Numbered from the stretch's first letter, positions 51,001 through 57,725 are shown. The stretch: 64,000 nt of DNA from Cynocephalus volans (GCF_027409185.1 NC_084470.1:32787001-32851000), one strand, 5' to 3'. Numbers and translations are program-made. The notes: generated from the sequence alone by a model not told the origin.

Positions 51001-51610
51001 GGTGCTGGTACTAATCATATTTGTTTGTATCCTGACTTGTTCCAAAAAGCGTTTGTGGCAATCCAGAGAGAATATTAATAGGAGCTGAACTTCCTGATAA
51101 ACTTATTGGCTGGCCATCATGTTTATTCACTTAGATTTTCTTTAAATAATAGAAGTATTAGTGATTATGAAATAAAATACAACTTTTCTGGTATTAAGGG
51201 AATCTATGTAAAGAATTATTATAGCTCTAGTCAATTTTTAGTTTTGTGTGTCTACAACTGGTCCCCATCTATCCCTCCCTGAATAGAACTTCCCCAGAAA
51301 TTAAACAGCCTTAGGACAGTACCCAATTTTTTGACATTTAATAGATATTCAATAAACATTTGAAAGGAATGAACATAGGTTATGTGATACTTTGGGGGGT
51401 ACCCTAACGGGAAAGAAAGCTTATAAATAAGCAGACAAAAGTAATTTTAATATAAATATTCTAATTGTCTTTGTCTTGGTAATTTATCTCTCAGCTAAAA
51501 AGTTGCCAAAGAATGAACCACAGAATCCAGGAGGAAATTCTTGCAGAGGAAGAGGAGTAGACCTTACTGAACCCACACAGCCAACTAGGAGTCAGTGTTG
51601 TAGTAACTAA
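26897..51610 (+). CDS. RAB5A: RAB5A, early-endosome small GTPase
   Basis: Five coding exons, 26897-27059, 46509-46660, 46962-47084, 48579-48672 and 51495-51610, join into 648 bases: 215 codons plus stop, the family's exact length. Rab5A cycles between GDP and GTP and directs tethering and fusion of clathrin-coated vesicles and early endosomes through effectors such as EEA1 and rabaptin-5. All G-protein motifs are intact: P-loop GESAVGKS (27-34), switch I Thr52, WDTAGQE with Gln79, NKAD (133-136), ETSAK (161-165), and the C-terminal CCSN whose cysteines 212 and 213 are geranylgeranylated. The ATG at 26897 follows TTTGGAT and begins [13 protein letters not shown], the known Rab5A start. Relative to the human protein as I remember it, only the hypervariable tail differs (Gly191, Cys194, Ser210). 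Confidence 0.98.
28663..29113. mobile_element. Tigger/MER2-like DNA transposon, interrupted by a SINE
   Basis: Begins CAGTATATTTGTCCCTCTGTATCTGTGGG-like sequence and ends with the reverse complement, GCAGATACAGAGGGCTGACTG followed by TA. These are the terminal inverted repeats of MER2-class TcMar-Tigger elements. Non-coding. A SINE at 28803-28904 is inserted in it. Confidence 0.75.
28803..28904 (-). mobile_element. tRNA-Ile-like SINE inside the Tigger element
   Basis: GGCAGCTAGCTAGTTCAGGG to GAGTTAACTGGCCAGGC. Flanked by TATACTTT at 28795-28802 and 28905-28912. It dates after the Tigger copy. Antisense to RAB5A. Confidence 0.85.
29443..29568 (-). mobile_element. tRNA-Ile-like SINE
   Basis: A (TTTTC)n tract, a short G-run, GGCAGGTACAGGGATCGAAC, then complementary boxes and CTAACCAGCTGAGCAAACAA. 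Antisense to RAB5A. Confidence 0.8.
29602..29666 (-). mobile_element. 5'-truncated tRNA-Ile-like SINE
   Basis: Tail, GGTGGCTGGCCAGTACAGGG and CCTTGACCTTGGTGT only. Flanked by AAGTCTG at 29595-29601 and 29667-29673, so the truncation happened at insertion. Antisense to RAB5A. Confidence 0.8.
30157..30269 (-). mobile_element. tRNA-Ile-like SINE with a C16 run
   Basis: CGCCAGTATGGAGATCTGAA and complementary boxes. The usual poly-T is replaced by TAAGCATTCTG and sixteen C (30168-30183). Flanked by TTTGTGGATTCTAG at 30143-30156 and 30270-30283. Antisense to RAB5A. Confidence 0.85.
30546..30970 (+). mobile_element. Solo LTR, MaLR-like family B, copy 1
   Basis: 425 bases from TGTAGTGGATTGAATTATG to GGACTAACA, with an internal GCAATAAATTTATT signal. 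Flanked by GAGCA at 30541-30545 and 30971-30975. Closely related to 32416-32839. Confidence 0.88.
31051..31075 (-). mobile_element. Very short 5'-truncated SINE
   Basis: Poly-T and GGTAGCTGGCAGGTGTG, the last bases of the SINE family. Flanks CTCTTTAGTAAA and CTCCTCAGTAAA look like a decayed duplication. Confidence 0.5.
31193..31291 (+). mobile_element. tRNA-like SINE, GTGGCTCACT subtype, with poly-C tail
   Basis: GGCTGGCCTGTGGCTCACTT, GTGGTGCTGATAACATCAAG and GGGTTGGGATCCC, ending CTGCCAAA and a C13 run. Its head resembles the left monomer of the dimer at 54942. Sense to RAB5A. Confidence 0.8.
31529..31694 (+). mobile_element. MER5A-like hAT-Charlie MITE
   Basis: Ends are inverted repeats: CAGTGGTTCTCA at the start and TGAGAACCTCTG at the end. 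Inside are GAACTTGTTAAAATGCA, GGGTGGGACCAGCAATCTAG and CCAGATGATTCTGATGCATG, typical of MER5A. Confidence 0.8.
31764..31876 (-). mobile_element. tRNA-Ile-like SINE
   Basis: (TTTTC)n tract, GGCAGCTGGCCAGTATGGG, complementary boxes, ending GTGAGCCACTGGCCAGCC. Antisense to RAB5A. Confidence 0.8.
32416..32839 (+). mobile_element. Solo LTR, MaLR-like family B, copy 2
   Basis: 424 bases from TATAGTGGATTGAATTATG to GGACTAATATA. Colinear with copy 1 across its length, including GGGTGGGAAATAC, GGCTTTAAAAGAAGAGAG, CAGATGGACTTTGGACTTC and an AATAAATCACCCAG end. Flanked by CCAGG at 32411-32415 and 32840-32844, so it is an independent insertion. Confidence 0.88.
32895..33115 (+). mobile_element. MIR
   Basis: CCAGCTGCATGATCTTAGGC, AAGTCACAC, GGATTAGATGAAATAATGCA and TTCTTATCACAATGCCTG follow MIR. 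Confidence 0.75.
33600..33835 (+). mobile_element. L1 3' UTR fragment
   Basis: CTATAGTTAATAATAGCATA, GTGAGGTGATGAATATGTTA, ATTAGCTTGATTTAATAG and TGTATCAAAACATCACATG are hallmarks of L1MA/MB-type 3' ends. Confidence 0.65.
36145..36395. mobile_element. MIR-like remnant
   Basis: GAGGAGGAAACTGAGGCAAT and GCAACTAAGTAACAGCTGGG are MIR-like phrases, separated by unrelated sequence. A short (GT)n follows at 36421-36436. Confidence 0.35.
36654..36741 (-). mobile_element. tRNA-Ile-like SINE
   Basis: AGCAGCTGGCTGGTATATGG to GCTGAGCTAACCAGCCAGCC, flanked by GTTTTTATTTT on both sides. Antisense to RAB5A. Confidence 0.85.
36871..36975 (-). mobile_element. tRNA-Ile-like SINE
   Basis: (ATTTTT)n, GGCAGCTGGCCGACACAGGG, complementary boxes, AACTGAGCTAACTGGCCAGC. 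Antisense to RAB5A. Confidence 0.85.
37070..37205 (+). mobile_element. Short L1 3' end, same subfamily as the twin-primed L1
   Basis: CTGATTATCCTGATTTGATC, ATTGATAGTCAACTCTGTAC and AAATATGTATAATGAATTG, then an A-rich tail. These match the last ~130 bases of the element at 7307-10660. Confidence 0.75.
37237..37340 (-). mobile_element. tRNA-Ile-like SINE
   Basis: Poly-T, GGCAGCTGGCCAGGACAG, complementary boxes, GCTGAGCTAACCAGCCAGCC. Antisense to RAB5A. Confidence 0.85.
37366..37770 (-). mobile_element. MLT1-like MaLR LTR
   Basis: CTATCGCTGAGAAACAAATG, ACCCCAAAACTTAGAGACTT, AAAATCATTTTATC and TGGTTCTGGTGAGTGG correspond to the reverse complement of an old MLT1-type 3' end; the rest is decayed. 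Confidence 0.5.
37840..38280 (-). mobile_element. Ancient L1M-like fragment
   Basis: ATTCCTAGAAGTGGATTGCT, GTGTCAAAGGTTATATACAT and CCAAATTACCCTCCAATCAG resemble the reverse complement of old L1 ORF2/3' UTR. Confidence 0.45.
39585..40445 (-). mobile_element. L1M ORF2 C-terminus and 3' UTR
   Basis: The minus-strand frame 39905-40168 reads [19 protein letters not shown], a typical ORF2 C-terminal block, and the plus strand carries TATAAGTGGAATCATACAG and CTATTGTGAACAATGCTGCT. Frameshifted and old. Confidence 0.75.
41042..41159 (-). mobile_element. tRNA-Ile-like SINE
   Basis: GGTAGCTGGCCCATATAGGG, a small internal duplication (CCCCCAAATCC), GTTAATAACACCAAGCTC, CAACTGAGGTAACCAGCCAG. Flanks CTACATACCACT and CTATACACCACT form a near-exact duplication. 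Antisense to RAB5A. Confidence 0.85.
41545..42290 (-). mobile_element. Ancient L1-like fragment(s)
   Basis: Phrases such as ACAAAATTCTTTCCAGTAG, GTTGTACAGTATCATCAACT and TGGTCTAATGCCATTGATTT suggest reverse-complement old L1. Low-identity reading. Confidence 0.35.
42295..42710 (+). mobile_element. Tigger/pogo-type element remnant with transposase N-terminus
   Basis: A 5' segment with a short direct motif (ATTTAACATTTACAGTTTCAG, CAACTGACCCCAGGG) precedes an open frame at 42574-42705. That frame encodes 43 residues starting [20 protein letters not shown] and including [14 protein letters not shown]. This resembles the start of the N-terminal helix-turn-helix (CENP-B/pogo type) of Tigger-family transposases. 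The element ends there; the catalytic domain is absent. Confidence 0.5.
43690..44200 (-). mobile_element. Old L1 ORF2 fragment
   Basis: GGTGATAGTGGAAATTCTTG, TTTTATTCCTAGATTTAGAG, AGAGAATACCTGAGAACTTC and ATTAAGTATACTGTTGATTT are the reverse complement of the L1 reverse-transcriptase region. Confidence 0.55.
44379..44774. mobile_element. Tigger/MER2-like DNA transposon
   Basis: Starts CAGTCAACCCTTTGTGTCC, has ACCACCCATGGATTGAAAAT and GGAACCAGTCCCT, and ends with a decayed inverted repeat (CACAAGGGACCAGT). It contains the mariner MITE below. Confidence 0.7.
44606..44683. mobile_element. 78-bp mariner-type MITE nested in the Tigger element
   Basis: Near-palindromic: GGGTGCTTCAAAAAGTTTG at one end, AACTTTTTGAAGACCCCTCA at the other. 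Flanked by TA at 44604-44605 and 44684-44685. No coding capacity. Confidence 0.8.
45854..46185 (-). mobile_element. Solo ERV LTR (family A, copy 2) with exact TSD
   Basis: 332 bases, the reverse complement of the LTR at 21091-21464, sharing CTTTATTAAAG (the polyadenylation signal reversed), GCACCATTTTGTACTTGGGC and GGTTATGTTGCAGATCTATTA. Flanked by ATAAG at 45849-45853 and 46186-46190. It lies antisense in RAB5A intron 2, 320 bases before exon 3. Confidence 0.87.
46509..46660 (+). CDS. RAB5A: RAB5A exon 3 (switch II)
   Basis: 152 bases between TTTCTTTCAG and GTAAGT. Encodes residues 55-105, [10 protein letters not shown] to YDITNE, with the [10 protein letters not shown] switch II block. Confidence 0.97.
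46661..46961 (+). other. RAB5A intron 3
   Basis: 301 bases; nothing recognised apart from splice signals. Confidence 0.85.
46962..47084 (+). CDS. RAB5A: RAB5A exon 4 (NKAD)
   Basis: 123 bases, 41 codons, [10 protein letters not shown] to KRAVDFQ, phase 0 on both sides. Holds the guanine-specificity motif NKAD. Acceptor TTTGTTTAACAG, donor GTATGT. Confidence 0.97.
47085..48578 (+). other. RAB5A intron 4
   Basis: 1.5 kb. A reversed MIR-like remnant lies at about 47760-47930 (CTGAGCATGATACACATG, TCATTTAATTCTTGTGACAA). Nothing else recognised. Confidence 0.8.
48579..48672 (+). CDS. RAB5A: RAB5A exon 5 (SAK)
   Basis: 94 bases, [10 protein letters not shown] to IFMAI plus one base. Holds ETSAKTS. 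Acceptor TCTATAAACAG, donor GTAAGA. Confidence 0.97.
48987..49094 (-). mobile_element. tRNA-Ile-like SINE
   Basis: GGTGGCTGGCCTGTACAGGG, complementary boxes, CAACTGAGCTAACCAGCTAG. Antisense to RAB5A. Confidence 0.85.
50001..50068 (+). mobile_element. 5'-truncated tRNA-Ile-like SINE with TSD
   Basis: Starts in the anticodon-arm region (GTGGTGCTGATAACACTGAG) and runs to CCAGCCACCAG plus A-rich tail. Flanks GAAATAGCCTACAT and GAAAATAGCCTATAT. Sense to RAB5A. Confidence 0.8.
51240..51378 (+). mobile_element. L2 3' end fragment
   Basis: GACAGTACCCAATTTTTTGA, CATTTAATAGATATTCAATA and AACATTTGAAAGGAATGAA are the terminal LINE-2 motif. Confidence 0.55.
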
Positions 51611-52965
51611 ACCTCCAGTTTGAACTAGCTGGAATATTCTTCTGCTTCCTAAATGTTATAACAGTGGAATTGGAGCATTTAACCAGCCCAGTGTGACTTC
51701 CAAAAAGAAGAGACTTATGATAAGAGTCAAGTTTCTAATACAGAATTATTTTAAGTGTTTTGAACTTAATTTTTAATAACATGCATGTGTCCCTCTGACT
51801 AATGTTTCAGCAATAGAAAGGGAAAATGAGAATTACAAGTATGTGTGTACTTGTTTTATTGGAAGATTAGGAGGAATTGTTTCTCATCACTAGGGATATA
51901 GACAAATGACCCACAGTTAACCAGCCAGTTTCTCCAAACTGGTACATATTAGTCATCTGTGGGAAAGATCTGGAACTTATTAATTTGGACTCTTCAAAAT
52001 GTTCTTTTTTTAAAAGGAGATTCTAAAGATTATGCTTAGTTCTCAGTATTCAGGCAAATAAATGGTAATTTCCCCTGGTATCTGTATTTAAAGTATACAT
52101 TCCACATTTTAATAAATTAACTACAAGAAAACAGTCCCCACATCTCCAGGGGGGAAACGGACATTAATAGCATCTAAATTATAGCCACTTCTGGTATTTT
52201 TTTAATGGGATAAGAAAGTCAAATGTAACACCATCTTGTTTTCAGAATATGAAAACTAACTGATAAATGCATCTTAATGGATGGTGTTTCCATCAAACGT
52301 GAACTCTTCAACAAAAATGAAACAAACCCAGGTGTCTGTGATTTCTTTTTAATCACTGCTGGCCATTACATAGGTTTTGTTGGGGGGCAGGGAAGGGGCT
52401 TTTGTTCCCTTTGGACATAATATAGTCAGTGCACTAACAATTATGTACATTCAAACTTGATTATTTTAAATTCAATCTTCAGCTGTACTGTATATAGGGT
52501 ACTGCATTGTAGTCTCCATATGTTTATTACTTTTCTGTAATATTTAAGTGTTGCTTAAAAGTATACAAAATGTACAGTTACTAAAACAGCTAATTATTTT
52601 GTTTTCTCCTCCTTTGAAAGGAAGGGGCATCAGTTGTTCCTACATGGCTAGAACCATAATAAACAATGTACCTGTAATTTGTAACAGAAGTATTGCAATA
52701 TGTTAGTAACAATCTTGCAGCCTAGTTTTCCAAAGTTCATTTTATTTTGATCAGTTCAGTAACTTGCACTAATTATTTTAGGTATTTTCATTATATGAAA
52801 TCTACCATGTGTCAGAGATGATTTAATCTATTTAAGTGTTGAACTGCTAGCAGAACTTGTACATTTACAGTAATTCAGAATTAGTAAGGAAAACAGTTCA
52901 CCAGTGTTTAGTTTTATATTGAGGTGCTCAGGTTGGAATAAAGTGGTATAAAAAGCAAGTATTGG
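51495..52965 (+). CDS. RAB5A: RAB5A exon 6 (C-terminus) and 3' UTR
   Basis: Acceptor TTATCTCTCAG. The coding part, 51495-51610, gives residues 178-215 ending TRSQCCSN and TAA. The 3' UTR runs about 1.35 kb to an AATAAA at 52937-52942, followed by GT/T-rich sequence. Other AATAAA sites are at about 52058, 52111 and 52659 and could give shorter transcripts. Confidence 0.93.
52485..52492 (+). promoter_or_regulatory. Candidate miR-101 site in the RAB5A 3' UTR
   Basis: GTACTGTA is an 8-base match to the miR-101 seed complement. RAB5A is a reported miR-101 target. A TTGCACT heptamer (miR-130/301 seed type) lies at 52764-52770. Seed matching alone is weak evidence. Confidence 0.4.
52937..52942 (+). 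terminator. RAB5A distal polyadenylation signal
   Basis: AATAAA followed within 25-40 bases by T-rich and GT-containing sequence (GGTTTTTCTC). It gives a 3' UTR of about 1.35 kb. Confidence 0.7.
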
Positions 52966-53157
52966 TTTTTCTCTCTTTTTTTGGTCATGAAGCAGTGAAC
53001 ATATATTAATTTTATATAGCCAGATATCTGCTTTTATGTTTTCCTTGCTACATTCTTAAAAATTATTTGCATGGAATTGATGAATCATCTTATCATCTAG
53101 CTCATTGAAAAATTGTCTTTGTGGTATGATATATTGGTGTTCTGGATAATTGTAACT

Positions 53158-53163
53158 TTATTT
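53158..53163 (-). terminator. PP2D1 candidate polyadenylation signal next to its stop codon
   Basis: On the minus strand the TAA stop is followed directly by AAATAAAG; AATAAA occupies 53158-53163 on the plus-strand coordinates. If used, the 3' UTR is only some 20-30 bases. Confidence 0.4.
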
Positions 53164-53969
53164 TTATGACAAAAACTGATAATCAGTTCCATTGAGAAAT
53201 ATTACCATAACTGTAATGTTGTCTCTAGAGCCAGCCTCTAAAGCAGCATTTACAAGTTCATGGCTAACATACTCAGCTGCACCTTCATAGAAGTTCTTAG
53301 TGCACGATGGTTCATTTTCACTTGTTGGCACATCATCTGCAGTAGTCCGTCTATCAGTTTCTCTCTTACTGCAAGGTTCATGATTAGTCATTTCTGATAG
53401 AAATGTTTCTACATTTTCAGGGTTATAAGTGCAACATTCAGAATATTTTGGATCAGACAAATTTTGCTTTGAATTTGTAGTTGACACATGTTCTTTAGAT
53501 TCAGGTTTATACTGAAACAATACGTGGATATTACTTTCGGATTTAGTAATATTTGGTTCACTGATTGCAAAACACAGGGGCCCTTTGGATGATGATTTGT
53601 TTTGTATAACAGAAAAGTATGTTTCTTTATACATTTGAAACGTTGTCATTGCCAGTGCAGTGACTTCCTTTTTATCCAAAACTTCCCAAAGTCCATTAGT
53701 AGCTAATATAAGGAATTGACATAAGTCATCTATAGGGACAGAAATGGTTTGAGGTGCTGGGATAATGAATTTTTTAATTTTAAGATTTCCATGAAATCCA
53801 AGTCCTCGTGTGGTTTTTATTTGCCCTTCTAGGAGTCCATATTGTTCATTTGAACTAATTACTGCTCCATTCTGAAGTACTCTTCTTCTTTCGTTTATGT
53901 TTCGCGTTGTATGTTCTTTGGTTAGGCAAAAACCTTTTCCATTTCTGCATAAGACTGCTTGCACATTAC
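53164..53969 (-). CDS. PP2D1: PP2D1, PP2C-like domain-containing protein, terminal exon
   Basis: Open for 268 codons from an acceptor TAATCTTTTAG at 53970 to TAA at 53164. It begins GT-AAT-GTG, so it continues an upstream codon (phase 2). The first ~115 residues are the second half of a PP2C fold: NVQAVLCRNGKGFCLTKEH, RRRVLQNGAVISS, TRGLGFHGN, LILATNGLWEVL. The end, AGSRDNITVMVIFL, is the last metal-binding motif. Between them lies a low-complexity insert rich in Ser, Asn and Glu (about 130 residues). In active PP2Cs the block is DGxWD; here it is NGLWE, so one metal-binding Asp is lost, in line with a pseudophosphatase. Identification as PP2D1 rests on this fold and on the position beside RAB5A. 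Earlier exons were not found up to 64000. Confidence 0.85.
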
Positions 53970-54316
53970 CTAAAAGATTATTTTAAAAAAAAAATTATTC
54001 TAGAGATTAATAACCATTTATATCAAAGTATGCTGTTAGCTTTACTAATTATGTGTTTCAATGCTAAATAGAAAACAGACCATGTAAAAATATAAAATGT
54101 GTAATATTGATATCGTGACTGGATAATTTACAGTAATTTAGATTTCAAGTTGGGAGGCCAATTTATTCCTCGTTAAGCAACTTTTAGTGTTTAACATACT
54201 GCACTTAGTATTAAAATAAAACTACAGACAATAAAAGATAACTTCTAAATATTTTTATGAAACAGCTTTAGAATATTTATTTTGGAGAGTCAAGAGTTGA
54301 AATCTTCTATAATCAA

Positions 54317-54338
54317 CATATATATATATATATATATA
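54317..54338. repeat. (TA)n microsatellite
   Basis: About eleven TA units. Confidence 0.9.
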
Positions 54339-54941
54339 GCAGATATTTTAAATGTTTAAATAAATGTTTTTTCAGTTAAAACCAAACTTTGAGTTTGACA
54401 ATTTTCTAACTGGTAAAAATTAAAACCTAAACATACTTAGGTCATGGGTGATGCAAAAATTAGAATGCCACTATTAATGTCAGTCTTACTAGGTTCCTGT
54501 AATGTGTGGTTTAAAAAATTAATTGGTGCTGTGAAGAAAAAATATGTATTAATGTATTAAATGGATAATAGACAGCCAACATTAAATTAAACCCTTTGGT
54601 TGAAAACTTAAATCTTTAAAGTTGGTTGTATGTTGTTCATGGTTCAGATGAACCTGTGGATATGTGCTTCATTGAAATGTTAAGATCTAAACATGCTGTG
54701 AACATTTTGAGGGATGGTTGTATTACTAAAACTTTTTTTTGTTTATTAAAAAATAGAATTTTTTGAGTTAGGAAAAAATGGATTTTTTCCAAGTTTTCAG
54801 GAACATAATTATATATTCAAGCATAGGCAGTAGTTTTTCTTGATACAGTACTTTTTTATAAAAAGTTCTAAATTGTTTGAAGATGGGATTAGTGCTGTTT
54901 GAATATTATAATGCACTTGAGAATTAAAATTCCAGGAATAG

Positions 54942-55103
54942 GGCCGTGGCTCACTCGGGAGAATGTGGCGCTAGGAGCGCAGCGGTGCTCCCGCCGCGGG
55001 TTCGGATCCTATATAGGGATGGCCAGTGTGCTCACTGGCTGAGTGCGGTGCGGGCGACACTAAGCCAAGGGTTGCGATCCCCTTACCGGTCACAAAAAAA
55101 AAA
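54942..55103 (+). mobile_element. Young dimeric tRNA-derived SINE with exact 16-base TSD
   Basis: Left unit GGCCGTGGCTCACTCGGGAG ... GCCGCGGGTTCGGATCC; right unit GGCCAGTGTGCTCACTGGCT ... AAGGGTTGCGATCCCC; then CTTACCGGTCAC and poly-A. Both units keep B-box-like sequences and many CpGs. Flanked by AAAATTCCAGGAATAG at 54926-54941 and 55104-55119. Antisense to PP2D1. Resembles the dimeric CYN SINEs of colugos. Confidence 0.9.
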
Positions 55104-55679
55104 AAAATTCCAGGAATAGTGTACCAAATTTACTTTAGATAAAATATTCTGGTGTTAGCCATGTCAGAATTTTGTTGCTTGCAGGGCCCCCAATTTTTTA
55201 GGTAGAAGAATTTAGGCTTACGTAGCTGAGGTCCACGCAACTAGTAGGATTGGACAGAAAGCCTAGGTTGATGTAGCGTTAGTGTCAGGTATAGACAGAG
55301 AGTACTGGCTCACTTACTTAGTGGAAATTATTAATATCTGAGCTATTTGGTACCAAAAGATGATGTATATAAAAAGTATTTTGGAAACCTGACAACTATA
55401 TAAATGACAGCTCATAAAACTATATGACTTCTCATTTCTTTATACTTTGGTTTTTATTATTTTGTATTTTTACTACTGCTTATTTTACTTAGATTCAGCA
55501 GAAAGTAAATCTGTAAAGTAATTCTTGACTTTGGCTGGGTTGTAAATTCTTACTGTATCAGCAAAGCAGCATGGAATGGTATTTTACGTGCCGACTGGGT
55601 AAGCTGAATTATTACATTAGGAGGACATATGGTTCAATACCTCTTTTAAATTAGGAAAAAATTTACATGTGTACATAAA

Positions 55680-55816
55680 CAGATACTCCTCTATTTACAA
55701 TGGAGTTAATGTCCCAATAAACCCATCATTAAGTCAAAATGCATTTAATACCTCGATAAACTCATTGTAAAGTCAGAAACTCATACGTTGAATCATCTTA
55801 AGTGGGAGACTGTCTG
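55680..55816. mobile_element. Tigger-type MITE
   Basis: CAGATACTCCTCTATTTAC at one end and AAGTGGGAGACTGTCTG at the other, with GGAGTTAATGTCCCAATAAA and ATTAAGTCAAAATGCATTTA inside. This is the familiar 'TACTCCTCGACTTACGATGG' Tigger-derived repeat, diverged. Confidence 0.7.
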
Positions 55817-56179
55817 TACATAAGAATAGTGTAACCAAAGCTCTGAAAACATGGGACATAATTTGGCTCAAAATAGTCAAAGCTATTGACTTTCTAAATG
55901 TCTATTTGCATGTGGTGAGCCAAAGCCCATTCAGCAAAAGGAAAAAGCATTATTTCCCTGCTATATTATTTTTAAAGAATTTAAAACAAATATGAACTTA
56001 CAATGGAAGGAAGTATGATAAATAGATATTTTGATTTTAATTGCCTCTGCAGAGAGCTTGGTAAATGTAGCCATACGCACTATTTGCACGCTCACACGAT
56101 AGGGAGTAGGAAATGCCATTTTGGCTCATTTTACTACTGTGAGCATCCCTTGAGTTTAGCACAATAAAATTTTCTAGAA

Positions 56180-56285
56180 GGAACATTAAATCCTGATTAT
56201 AGCTCTTAACTCTACCATCAGATTGCTGTCTGACTTTGAGCAAGTTACTTAATTGACAGTTCATTTGTCCTGTGAAAAGGACATC
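56180..56285 (+). mobile_element. MIR fragment
   Basis: CTGTCTGACTTTGAGCAAGT and TACTTAATTGACAGTTC match the MIR core. Confidence 0.5.
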
Positions 56286-57389
56286 CTTTCCCTGTGTGGA
56301 TGGTGCATGAAGGAAAGAAAGTGAAGAAGAGGTAGCTGGTGTTTCTCAACTATTCATGCATGTAACCTAGGAGGTAAAGGATAAATAAGGTTCAGACTCT
56401 GAAAGAGCACTAATGGAACAGACATTTAAAAAATTGGATTTAGAGAGTCAATGGTTTTGTTTCTTGAACGTGGAGTTGAATATGCTGTCAGCTATAAATG
56501 GGGTTATCGAAGTCAAGTGACTACATTAACTTGAAAGGTAGAATAGGGTGATGAACAAAAGGCCCCATGAAGATGGGTAGTTGGAGGAAGATTTTAAAAT
56601 ATCACTCTTCATGTGCATATAGTCTGGAGAACCGAAGAGAGAGGAGCAAGTCTTTGATAGTTTGAGAGCGGACAGACTAAAGAAAGGTTCCTGTAACAGC
56701 TTTTTGGAGGAAATGAGAACAAATAACCAAGCAGCGAACACAAAAATTTTAATCTGAGCATAAATAAGAATTCAAATTCCTAGATGTGAAGTTACCAGCT
56801 TTGGTAGTTGGAGAGATTGTGCTCTTCAGAAAATGTTATCAGAATAAAAATGGTATAAGTTTACTGGAAGAGCACATCTCTAGGGACAGTAATCTTGGGG
56901 ATTAAAAAGAGCTGCTTTGAGATGATGCTCAAGCCTTTTTAGGGTGGCATGTATAGTCAGGTAGAGTGTTTCTTATGCAGAAGGCAGTGATATACCTGCC
57001 TCCTGCAATTACTAGGTTATCTCCAACTTGTGTGAAAAGGAAGAGTCCAGTAAACTTCAAGATGAACTCTAGAATCTGAAGCAGGGAATTCTAGACCTAA
57101 GTGGGCAAGATCAAGATATTTCTTAGATAAAGCCAGGAAGCTTACTTAGTGTTAATGAAAACAGGAACGTTTTAAGAAACTTTACAATGAAAGGGAAAGA
57201 GGAACAAATTTCGTGTGGTGATAAGAAAAACATATCTAGGATACACAAGATTGCCCTGGCATAATAAAGATGGGTGGCATAGAAGAAACAGCATGGAGAA
57301 GTGGAAAGGCTTAGGAGCCTGACACACTTAGACTTTAATCCCAACTTTGTGTCCTTCATTAAGAGTTTTGCACCTGCAAATTTCTTTTT

Positions 57390-57725
57390 AACTCAAAATG
57401 TGTTTATTGGGATGGTTTCCCACTCATCTTGATTCAGGGTGCTTTTAGTGCTGCTTCCTGAAGGAACATCCTTCTGTAAGCCTTACTTTTCCTCCTGTGT
57501 GCTGGCAGAGGACAGTGGAACAACAATACACAAAACTGTTGGTTCATGGCTAAAGACTGGTGAGTTTATAGCATCCTGGGCATTTTGCATCCAGGAAGTA
57601 GGAATTAGGGCTCTGCACCAGGCTCTTCTTGTGTTTCCTCTTGTCCTCTTCTGGAGAGGGATGGAGATCTTTTGTGAGAGGCATGTTCTTGTGGGGAGGT
57701 CTTCAGTGGTGGAAAGGCTGCAGTG
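57390..57725 (-). pseudogene. RPS27P: RPS27 processed pseudogene
   Basis: The minus strand reads [20 protein letters not shown], then [20 protein letters not shown], which is ribosomal protein eS27 without introns. A 2-base deletion after CCGCYK then shifts the frame to an early TAG; later parts ([24 protein letters not shown]) are legible in another frame up to the original stop at 57445. The parent 3' UTR follows (GATGAGTGGGAAACC, CAATAAACACATTTTG) and ends in an A-rich remnant. The start ATG is at 57682-57684. A retrocopied mRNA made by L1 machinery, not functional as a protein gene. Confidence 0.9.

Larger units (their letters stand above)
48673..51494 (+). other. RAB5A intron 5
   Basis: 2.8 kb with two SINEs (48987, 50001), a possible hAT-like start near 49520 (CAGTGGTTCTTAACTGGG) and an L2 end at about 51240-51375. 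I recognise nothing in 49100-49510 or 50230-51230. Confidence 0.8.
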
